Source: Turicibacter bilis (GTDB lineage: Bacteria > Bacillota_I > Bacilli_A > MOL361 > Turicibacteraceae). From it: a DNA stretch of 64,000 bases. The notes beneath the pieces are model-generated. The model did no database searches, was not told the DNA's origin, and worked only from the letters and a program-made list of their open reading frames with translations. Positions 24,908-32,390 of this stretch are shown one piece after another. Positions within the stretch are counted from its first letter, which is position 1. Each line of letters opens with the position of its first letter. Location of the stretch: assembly GCF_024499055.1 (NCBI RefSeq), contig NZ_CP071249.1, positions 2,039,001 to 2,103,000 of the forward strand, read 5' to 3'. A program made the position numbers and the translations under genes.

Positions 24908-26158
24908 ATGAAAATGAGAAAAAGAGGAATAATTGTAGGAATTAATATAAATAACAAAAATAATTTTGAGGAATCTATAATAGAACTTAAGAATTTATGT
25001 ATAGCTTGTGATATAGAAATAGTTGGAGAAATGGAGCAAAATTTAAAGAAGATAAATCCAACTTTCTATATGGGTAGTGGTAAAATTGAAGAATTACGAG
25101 ATTTAATCGAAGAGATGAATGCTGAAATAATAGTATTTAATAATGAATTATCTGCATCACAGATAAAAAATATTGAAGAAGAAGTAAAGTGTAGTATTAT
25201 AGATAGGACAGCTTTAATACTAGATATATTTGCAAATAGAGCAAAAACAAGAGAAGCTAAGTTGCAAGTAGAGGTTGCAAGGCTTCAGTATGAACTCCCA
25301 AGGTTAATTGGTGCCAATGAAAACCTAGGTCGTCAAAGTGGTGGAGTTGGTACTAAAAATAGGGGAGCAGGAGAAACGAAGTTAGAACTAGACCGTAGAC
25401 GTATAGAAGATAGAATAGCTAGTTTAAACAAGGAATTAGAAATATTGAAGTATCAAAGAAATACTCAAAAAAACAAAAGAAAAAAATCTAGCATACCTAA
25501 TGTAGCACTAGTAGGATATACTAATGCAGGTAAATCGTCAGTTATGAATGTATTAGTTGAAAAGTTTATTAATAAAGAAGATAAAAAAGTATTTGAAAAA
25601 AACATGCTATTTGCAACATTGGAGACTTATGTTAGAAATATTAAACTACATAATAACAAATCTTTTTTACTGTATGATACAGTTGGATTTGTAGGCGATT
25701 TGCCTCATAACTTAGTTAAAGCTTTTAGATCAACACTGGAGGAGGTTTGCGATGCAGACTTATTAGTTCATATTATAGATATATCTAATCCTAATTATAA
25801 AAATCAGATAGATGTTACTAATGAAACATTAAGCCAAATAGGAGCTGATAATATTCCTATGATTTATGTATATAATAAGATTGATTTAATTGATTTAGAT
25901 AAATTAGATAATAATAAAATATTAATTTCAGCTAAAAGAGATATAGGAATAGATAGATTAATAGAATCTATTTGTGAAAAAGTATTTGAAGATTATATAA
26001 GATTTAAGTTAAAAATTCCATATTCAGAAGGAAAGATGATATCTAATATAATGGAGAATGCAACTATCTTAGACTCTGAATATATAGAGGATGGAGTAAT
26101 ATTCAATATTGAATTTAGTGAAAAAGAGTATGTTAAATATAAACAATACATAATTTAG
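24908..26158 (+). CDS. hflX: HflX-type ribosome-splitting GTPase
   Basis: A 416-residue protein with the full HflX plan: N-terminal nucleotide-binding domain (PTFYMGSGKIEEL; IVFNNELSASQIKN), the coiled linker with GRQSGGVGTKNRGAGETKLE near residue 140, then the GTPase with G1 GYTNAGKSS (about 200), G3 DTVGF and G4 NKID. HflX splits stalled 70S ribosomes; in Listeria and mycobacteria homologues protect against macrolides and lincosamides. It is in the same operon as the rRNA methyltransferase and has its own RLR leader. Foreign codon use. This is likely an additional copy of hflX dedicated to resistance. Confidence 0.92.
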   Translation: MKMRKRGIIVGININNKNNFEESIIELKNLCIACDIEIVGEMEQNLKKINPTFYMGSGKIEELRDLIEEMNAEIIVFNNELSASQIKNIEEEVKCSIIDRTALILDIFANRAKTREAKLQVEVARLQYELPRLIGANENLGRQSGGVGTKNRGAGETKLELDRRRIEDRIASLNKELEILKYQRNTQKNKRKKSSIPNVALVGYTNAGKSSVMNVLVEKFINKEDKKVFEKNMLFATLETYVRNIKLHNNKSFLLYDTVGFVGDLPHNLVKAFRSTLEEVCDADLLVHIIDISNPNYKNQIDVTNETLSQIGADNIPMIYVYNKIDLIDLDKLDNNKILISAKRDIGIDRLIESICEKVFEDYIRFKLKIPYSEGKMISNIMENATILDSEYIEDGVIFNIEFSEKEYVKYKQYII

Positions 26159-26253
26159 CATTAACTTAGATATATGATATAAAGTATATTACTATAGTTG
26201 AGAATTAATTAAATTACAAAATTAATAAAGCACGAACAATTTGAAGCAATCTA

Positions 26254-26313
26254 TAAAAATAACCACATCTTAGAATTCAATATATTGAAAATACTAATGT
26301 GTGGTTATTTTTA
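26254..26313 (+). terminator. Terminator of the resistance operon
   Basis: AAAAATAACCACAT pairs with ATGTGTGGTTATTTTT across about 30 bases; it ends the methyltransferase-hflX unit. Confidence 0.75.
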
Positions 26314-26540
26314 TGCCATATTTATCACGAAGAAAGCTAACATAGCCTATTATTTAAAGGATTAAATTAACAATTTTTTAGAAATGAGTTAGAGTATTTT
26401 CTGGTTCATATATCTTATCGTTATTAGTTTTGTTTCCTTCTACATACTTATATTGTGTGAATAGTAATTTATTTTATCTAATTTTCTATTAATGTGCAAT
26501 TTTAAAGAAAAATTTTCCATCATATGAAAATACACTGATC

Positions 26541-27731
26541 CTACGCAATTTTCAACTCTTCAAAAATGGTTTTTAATGCCACTCCATTTTGGGCTTTACG
26601 ATAAATTATTTTTACTAATTCTTGCTTTTGTTTTCGTTGACATTGGCGTAAACTTTCACCCAGACAACTGTTGTTCGGAGTCATGCGCTTTAAATAAAGG
26701 TAAACGAATTGAATCATTAACATCAATCGTTTAATTCCTTTCAAGGCTCGAATCTGATACTGTCCCATTCCAAAATTTTGCTTCACTTCTCGGAAAAAGA
26801 TTTCAATGGGCCAACGTTTAGTATAGTGTTTAAGCAGTTGCTTGGCAGACATTTTTAGATCATGACTCACAAAACAACGTAAAGCTTTTTCTTCCAAAGG
26901 AGCCGTGTGAGGCCAACTTAAAATGATTTGAACGACATGTCCCCCTCTTATCCTTCCTTGATATAGATAAGTATAATAACGCTCAGATCCGACAGTCACT
27001 AAGTCGAGATCTTTGAGGGATAAGGTGTTCGCAAATTGTTTCAGTTGAATCCCTTTCGGACGATAGCCTTTAGGCAGAATGATTCGATTCGTTTTGATAC
27101 CTCCTAAGTAATAAAAGCCTAATTGATTAGCGATTTGGAATAAGGCTTCACACGAATACCAACTATCAGCTAGGATGTATCCTTTATGAGGTGGTTTAGG
27201 TAAAGTGGTGAGAATCTCTTTAACGAGTTCAATTTTACTCTGTTTATCTTTCTCATACGGAATGATTTGATACGGTAAGATGACATCATCACATTGAAGC
27301 ATCACAGTAACAAATTGATGACCATAAACGGATTGATGATGAAGATGAGAGTAGTGCCAATCACATCCTTGAATAGGATAAGTCGCCTGTGACGAAGGCT
27401 TCGTTTTAACACATGTTGTATCATCTACTAATACGTAAATAGGTTTTCCTGTTTGATGTGAACGATTGTAAAGGCAAGAGAGAAGATAGGCTTGAATTTG
27501 ATTAGAAATCGCCCCATCATCCCAGGGACTATCATTTAAAAATCGTCCAAAAGTTGTCCGATGACAATGCTTAACGGCAGAGATTTTCCCCTGATAATTT
27601 TCCTGAATCATCACGTTTAGAAACTGGTTAAGATGATTAAACTGAGGTTTAGATAAAAATAAATCTAAGTCAAGCTGTTTTAGAAATTTGAAAATTGAAT
27701 TTGAATCTGATATAATACTGTCCATGAACAT
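26541..27731 (-). CDS. IS4-superfamily transposase (DDE)
   Basis: A 396-residue transposase with first catalytic Asp in VLVDDTTC (about residue 103), second in ILADSWYS (about 190) and the IS4 signature Y-X2-R-X3-E-X6-K in YTKRWPIEIFFREVK near residue 315. All catalytic residues are present, so it may be active. Codon use is like the native genes (CGT, CAT), unlike the cassette next to it. It therefore may have arrived separately. Confidence 0.93.
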   Translation of the reverse strand: MFMDSIISDSNSIFKFLKQLDLDLFLSKPQFNHLNQFLNVMIQENYQGKISAVKHCHRTTFGRFLNDSPWDDGAISNQIQAYLLSCLYNRSHQTGKPIYVLVDDTTCVKTKPSSQATYPIQGCDWHYSHLHHQSVYGHQFVTVMLQCDDVILPYQIIPYEKDKQSKIELVKEILTTLPKPPHKGYILADSWYSCEALFQIANQLGFYYLGGIKTNRIILPKGYRPKGIQLKQFANTLSLKDLDLVTVGSERYYTYLYQGRIRGGHVVQIILSWPHTAPLEEKALRCFVSHDLKMSAKQLLKHYTKRWPIEIFFREVKQNFGMGQYQIRALKGIKRLMLMIQFVYLYLKRMTPNNSCLGESLRQCQRKQKQELVKIIYRKAQNGVALKTIFEELKIA

Positions 27732-27797
27732 TAACTCAATTCCCCCTTGTTAATTGGTTGTGCGAGACTTAATTATACAAGGATTTGAGTTAATGTT
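27727..27797. repeat. Long inverted repeat at the transposase start
   Basis: AACATTAACTCAA (27727-27739) and TTGAGTTAATGTT (27785-27797) are perfect complements; CCTTGT/ACAAGG pairs inside. The stem covers the transposase start codon and would block translation of transcripts that read in from outside, a known way for insertion sequences to limit transposition. Confidence 0.7.
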
Positions 27798-27907
27798 TTT
27801 TCTTTTTGCATTGGTATTTTATAACTGGAAATTAATTGGAAGTAGTTTTGCACATTAATAGTAATTTTTATGATAAAAATTTGCATCATATGTCTGTATG
27901 TTTAAAC

Positions 27908-27942
27908 TAAAAAACCAAGAAGAAAAACTCTTCTTGGTTTGA
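27908..27942 (-). terminator. Minus-strand terminator
   Basis: AAAACCAAGAAG pairs with CTTCTTGGTTT; the T run (GGTTTTTTAG) is on the minus strand. Confidence 0.65.
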
Positions 27943-28418
27943 AAGATAAAGGAAATTTCCAAAAATAAAAATTTTAAAAAAGGAGATTTTATATTAAAAA
28001 ATAGTGATATGTACAAAGAGTACCATACATTATATGCAAGCTTTTTAGATTGTAGACTAAAAATTAGAAGGTAATATGGTTAGGATCTCAATCACTATGG
28101 TCTTCTTTATTTAATGAATGGATTAACTGTATATCTTTAGGTGAATTTTTAAAGTCAAAGAGTTCGGACTTTCCTTTAATATAGGTCTTTATTATTCCTT
28201 TTAAATGAGGATTTCCTATTTATTATAATAGTTTCTATGTCAATTACAATTATTTTATCTGTTCTAAATAAATGTAAATCATACAATAAAAGTCCACGAG
28301 TTAAGGTCTCGTGGACTTTTGAGGATTTAGGAAGTAGAAAGAAGGCTATAGAATTACTTAGCATATTAAAACATGTAGCCAATTATTATGTTATCCATTT
28401 TCCTTACTCTTATTCTAA
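27943..28418. other. Intergenic region beside the island, probable gene debris
   Basis: Holds a hairpin AAAAGTCCACGAG/CTCGTGGACTTTT (28288-28320). An open frame at 28237-28422 runs straight through that hairpin and lacks a ribosome binding site; its second half (RKKAIELLSILKHVANYY) looks protein-like and may be a remnant. Nothing else recognised. Confidence 0.4.
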
Positions 28419-28907
28419 TTAGTTGTTATTTTTCTCGTTATGAAGACAGTTGTCAATTGCAATGACCATGGCGATGAAGAAGGTCTCATTTTCTCCATGA
28501 GTCACTGTTAATTTATAGCTATCACCGAATGTGAACCATTCTTTTTCGATGGTTCCCATCGTATGACCATCTTTCGTAATCGAGAAATCATAATCCCAAA
28601 AGTCCCCATGAATTTCGAAATTACCATAATTACTTTCAACATCAAGCTTTGGTCTGAAGAATGTTGCACGACGTTTAATGGTCGCACAAAGAATGTCATT
28701 TTGATATACGTCATATGCCCCAAAGAAAGACATGACGCGTTGTTTGATACGAAATAATGGTTTTCCATTTAAGTCGCTGATGGTTAATTCATCCCCAATC
28801 GAGAAAAATTTTCCGGTTACCTCATAGACCGGCTGTTCGTCCACGTCATAAACATAATAACGATCTCTTAGTGTAAAAATCTTTTGTTTAATATAAAAGG
28901 TTCTCAT
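28419..28907 (-). CDS. LURP-one-related family protein
   Basis: A 162-residue protein. The repeated pattern of paired beta strands (FYIKQKIFTLRDRYYVYDV; VYEVTGKFFSIGDELTISD; LFRIKQRVMSFFGAYDVY) is that of the LURP-one/YxjI fold, related to tubby C-terminal domains and found widely in bacteria. Biochemical role is unsettled; lipid binding has been suggested for the fold. GAGGGGATGAGAGG upstream supports the ATG. It is 20 bases downstream of the aldo/keto reductase gene on the same strand and likely co-transcribed. Confidence 0.85.
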   Translation of the reverse strand: MRTFYIKQKIFTLRDRYYVYDVDEQPVYEVTGKFFSIGDELTISDLNGKPLFRIKQRVMSFFGAYDVYQNDILCATIKRRATFFRPKLDVESNYGNFEIHGDFWDYDFSITKDGHTMGTIEKEWFTFGDSYKLTVTHGENETFFIAMVIAIDNCLHNEKNNN

Positions 28908-28927
28908 CCTCTCATCCCCTCTAGGAA

Positions 28928-29866
28928 TTATTGAAAATCTTTTGAGTTAAATTGTTTGTTTAGAGTTTCCATGAAATCAATCAATTGATCTTCGCGGCTC
29001 GCTCCAGCTAAAGCACACATCGGCATATCTTGGACAAAGAAGAATCCCATAATAATCTGTGTTAAGCTCGCCTTGTATTTCGATGTTAACACCTGTAAGT
29101 GTTCAGCTAATTTTATATTTTCCTCTGTATAGTAAGGACTAGTTGTTACATCAACCCCGGCTGCTAATTTCGTAAAGAATCCACTACATAAACTAAAATA
29201 AGGCATGGCTAGTATGTTTGACTCTTGATGGAATTTTAACATTTCTTCATCCATGGTTACCATTGTCTCATCTGGATAGGGTTTCATTTGGCTTGATGCA
29301 ATATTATATAAGGCTTGGTTTGCAACAAATCCACGATATCCTTTTTCTTTGCAATAAGCCATTGCTTCTTTCATACGAGCGGTTGTCCAGTTTGAGCATC
29401 CATAGTATTTAATTTTTCCTTCACGTACGAAATCTTCCATTGTCTCAATCAATTCTGAAACGGGTCGATTCAAGTCATCACGATGATAGAAGTAAATATC
29501 AATACAGTCAATGCGAAGAGCCTTCAAGCTTTTCTCTAAGTCGATTCTCATGTTTTCTTTACTTAATCGACTTTCATGCATCGTATTAAGAGCTGGGTGT
29601 CCACCTTTTGTAATGATGACTAAATCATCATGTCCACCTCGATACTGAATCCAATCTCCAATCACTCGCTCTGAACGACCGATTTCTCCTTCAACCCAAT
29701 CATTATAGATTCGTGCGGTATCAATAACATTTCCTCCAAGACTTACGTACAGATCTAACATTTTAAATGCATCTTCATGATCCCAGGCCACACCTGCATT
29801 AGCTGTTCCAAATCCAATAGGGCACAACGAAAGTTCTGTATCTTTAATCTGAATGCGTTGCATCAT
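28928..29866 (-). CDS. Aldo/keto reductase
   Basis: A 312-residue TIM-barrel oxidoreductase. Catalytic residues visible: Asp and Tyr in IDTARIYND, Lys in IITKGGH and His in YFYHRDD; the NADP-binding end reads ALAGASREDQL. It reduces aldehydes or ketones with NADPH; the substrate is unknown. The ribosome binding site is GAAGGAGTGAG. It is the first gene of a two-gene unit with the LURP-one gene. Confidence 0.93.
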   Translation of the reverse strand: MMQRIQIKDTELSLCPIGFGTANAGVAWDHEDAFKMLDLYVSLGGNVIDTARIYNDWVEGEIGRSERVIGDWIQYRGGHDDLVIITKGGHPALNTMHESRLSKENMRIDLEKSLKALRIDCIDIYFYHRDDLNRPVSELIETMEDFVREGKIKYYGCSNWTTARMKEAMAYCKEKGYRGFVANQALYNIASSQMKPYPDETMVTMDEEMLKFHQESNILAMPYFSLCSGFFTKLAAGVDVTTSPYYTEENIKLAEHLQVLTSKYKASLTQIIMGFFFVQDMPMCALAGASREDQLIDFMETLNKQFNSKDFQ

Positions 29867-30073
29867 CTCACTCCTTCAAGTTTTGTTACTTAAAAGTATG
29901 GCATTTTTTGAGATTATAGTAAAGAAAATTATATTGTCTATTAATTTTCAAATATAATATGAATCTTATTTTTTTACAAATGATAGATTATCTTTTTAAG
30001 TGAATTTAGGCATGATTAGGTCAAGGTGGCTTTTTATTTGAATGATAATCAAAATGGTATATACCCTAAAAAA

Positions 30074-30113
30074 GTAAAAAGCATTAAGCTTATATAAAGT
30101 CTCAATGCTTTGA
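30074..30113 (-). terminator. Minus-strand terminator after the 30141 gene
   Basis: AAAGCATTGAG...AATGCTTTTTAC read on the minus strand; the stem is 9-10 bp. Confidence 0.6.
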
Positions 30114-30140
30114 ATTTGCTGATTAATAAGGAGTTATTAG

Positions 30141-30689
30141 TTAAAATTCTTGCAACTTACTATTTGGAAAATTTGATTCGTTAGAAGATTGAAAAAAATG
30201 ATGAGATGATTCGCCAAATAATTCATCAAAGATGTTTTGAATCTCATCAATAATGGTTGGATAACTGTTTGATTCAAAATAAAAAGGTTGTGGATAATTT
30301 CCATAAGGTTCGATGGAATATTGATAGTAAAAATCTGCAGTATTAGATGGGGATTGGTCATATAAATAAGTGTTTTGTGATGTAGGATGATTTTGAGTGA
30401 AGTAGGCAAAAGAGGCGGTTAAGAAACATGAAATCGCACTGACAACAGCTAATCCCGTAACCAATGAACGATTATCATGTCGTAAGTTAGTTAACAAGTT
30501 ATTTATATATGCTTTGCATGACTGAACAATTGAGTCCAGTAAAGAAGGTTTTGTTTTAGTTTCTGACTCATTTGTTTCAGCTTTTTCTTCATGAAAGCTT
30601 TCTTCAATCGTTGATTCTGCTTGTTTATCACTCATCCTTGAATCTAATGAACTTTCATTTAAGTCTGTGTCTTTTTTAGTCATTTCCAT
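30141..30689 (-). CDS. Single-pass membrane protein, hypothetical
   Basis: A 182-residue protein: an acidic, Ser/Glu-rich cytoplasmic N-terminus of about 75 residues, one membrane segment (LVTGLAVVSAISCFLTASFAYF), and an outer part rich in Tyr, Asn, Ser and Pro. GGAGGG precedes the ATG. No family recognised. It lies between two insertion elements or debris and is immediately upstream of the transposase gene at 30730, which may have separated it from its original neighbours. Confidence 0.6.
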   Translation of the reverse strand: MEMTKKDTDLNESSLDSRMSDKQAESTIEESFHEEKAETNESETKTKPSLLDSIVQSCKAYINNLLTNLRHDNRSLVTGLAVVSAISCFLTASFAYFTQNHPTSQNTYLYDQSPSNTADFYYQYSIEPYGNYPQPFYFESNSYPTIIDEIQNIFDELFGESSHHFFQSSNESNFPNSKLQEF

Positions 30690-30729
30690 TAAAATCCCTC
30701 CAATGATTTGTTGAATTTAGTATATCATC

Positions 30730-32112
30730 TCAACTTTCGCACAACGAAAAGCCTAATAACCCCTTGATGTAATTAGGTAAAGTCATCATCCAATTGTCTA
30801 GTTGTTTTTTCACTACTTCTGTGTTAATTGTAATTTCTCTTTCTCCTAGGTCGATGATTTCTTGAACCATCGTTAAAAGTCCTTTTAATGCTGTTTCTAA
30901 ATCCACATCTTTGACTTCTGAACAGTAGTCATAAAAAATCATTCCTAATGTTTTAGGGTCATTCGTTTTACGATTCTCCCACGCTAAAAAGATATAACGT
31001 GTAAAAACAATCGTTGTATGTCCAATCATTGAGTCATATGAACGACATTGAAATTCTTTATTCAATTTTAAGTGAGATTTATTGCACTTAAAAAACACTT
31101 CAATGTCCCAACGGTAACCATAGATCCTAATGATTTCTTCATCACTTAAACTTGTGTTTGTACTTAAAATCGCTAACCACTCTGTTTTATATTTTCGATG
31201 ACGAATGAAGACGATCTTAACTGGAATGCCGTTATTTAATTTAACTTGAATGGATCCTAGACTTCCCTCTTGATGAGAAAATATCTTTTGATTGACGTTA
31301 CAGTGTGTTATCAATGTTTGAAGTGGGAATTTCTTTCCTTTATACTGATAAAATCGTTTAGAAGTCTTTTTAACCATCCCAATGACATCAAGCCCCTCAT
31401 TCATCACTTCTTTAATTAAGGGAGCTTCTGTGAACCACGAATCCATTAAGAGGTAATCAGCTGCTATGCCTTGAGATAAAGTTTGTTTCACCAAGTTTAG
31501 AGTGGCAGTGGGTTTATCGATCAGTGCTTCTATACGACGCTTATACCCACTACTGCGTTTATCGATCTCTGATGAAAGATTGACTAGTAACTTCTTGGCA
31601 CTTACCATTAATGAAAAATTACAAGGGATAAATGAATATCCATCCGACCATCCAAGCGTTAACAGTTGAAATCCTTTGAGATACTTATGACTGACATGAT
31701 CATAAACCGTTGAAAGTAGCTCTACTTTTTTACTACGATGACGTTCAAATAAAGAGTCATCTACAATTAAAACATTAACACGATCATCCGTTGTGAGTTT
31801 CGTACAAAGTGAAATCACGTAAGAGCTTAAAGAAAGCAAGAAGCGACGCCAATTGTAAGTAGAGGTACTTAAAAAGCGGTAGACCACATCTTTTCCTGGT
31901 AAATCAGAAGCTTTACGATCACAGAATTTAGATTGAAACCACGTTCTATGATGAAAAGTTAATAGAAAAATCAACGTAAAGAGGTAAAGACAAGAGAACC
32001 CCTTAGATTTTTTAATGTTAGCTTGGCGTAAATGGGAACTGATTTTTAGTTCAGAAAAAGTTGCTTGCATTTCTTTGGGTAAAAGCATAAATTTTTTAAA
32101 TGGTGGTAACAT
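30730..32112 (-). CDS. IS4-family transposase, second type
   Basis: A 460-residue DDE transposase unrelated in detail to the one at 26.5 kb. Catalytic Asp in VLIVDDSLF (about residue 118) and LLMDSWFT (about 225), and the signature Y-X2-R-X3-E-X6-K in YGYRWDIEVFFKCNK near 335. All are intact. I could not find clear terminal inverted repeats, so no element boundaries are given. A perfect 12-bp inverted repeat lies just upstream of its start. Confidence 0.9.
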   Translation of the reverse strand: MLPPFKKFMLLPKEMQATFSELKISSHLRQANIKKSKGFSCLYLFTLIFLLTFHHRTWFQSKFCDRKASDLPGKDVVYRFLSTSTYNWRRFLLSLSSYVISLCTKLTTDDRVNVLIVDDSLFERHRSKKVELLSTVYDHVSHKYLKGFQLLTLGWSDGYSFIPCNFSLMVSAKKLLVNLSSEIDKRSSGYKRRIEALIDKPTATLNLVKQTLSQGIAADYLLMDSWFTEAPLIKEVMNEGLDVIGMVKKTSKRFYQYKGKKFPLQTLITHCNVNQKIFSHQEGSLGSIQVKLNNGIPVKIVFIRHRKYKTEWLAILSTNTSLSDEEIIRIYGYRWDIEVFFKCNKSHLKLNKEFQCRSYDSMIGHTTIVFTRYIFLAWENRKTNDPKTLGMIFYDYCSEVKDVDLETALKGLLTMVQEIIDLGEREITINTEVVKKQLDNWMMTLPNYIKGLLGFSLCES

Positions 32113-32118
32113 AATGAT

Positions 32119-32175
32119 GACATCCTTTCTATTGGCTGGTTACCATTAGTATTTCCAGAAAGGATGTCTTTTTTT
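32119..32175. repeat. 12-bp inverted repeat beside the second transposase
   Basis: GACATCCTTTCT (32119-32130) and AGAAAGGATGTC (32157-32168) are perfect complements followed by T7. It may be a terminator that shields the transposase from outside transcription, or a subterminal feature of the element. Confidence 0.65.
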
Positions 32176-32390
32176 ATGTCATCCAGTAAAAAGAATAAAT
32201 TGTCAAGAGCGATACTCGATAGATGCCCTCCCTTAGAAGATTAAGGAGGTATGATTATTTTTCAACTGAGAAAGTTGAGATATCATTTCTAAAGTTACAA
32301 GTTGGTTAAATTGTGTATGGAAATTTTATTAATGTAAATAAGTTAATTAACTACTGAATATAATGTTTTGTAATAGGGGGGAGATTAAGA

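Larger units (their letters stand above)
26486..27861 (-). mobile_element. Complete IS4-superfamily insertion sequence, 1376 bp
   Basis: The ends are perfect 14-bp inverted repeats: CTATTAATGTGCAA (26486-26499) and TTGCACATTAATAG (27848-27861). They are flanked by the identical 7-mer TAATTTT at 26479-26485 and 27862-27868, a target-site duplication. The single gene inside is an intact transposase. The preserved duplication and repeats point to a recent insertion. Confidence 0.9.

Noticed and set aside
28237-28422. 61-codon protein gene
   Set aside because: The frame runs through a perfect terminator-like hairpin and has no ribosome binding site; at most it is a remnant.
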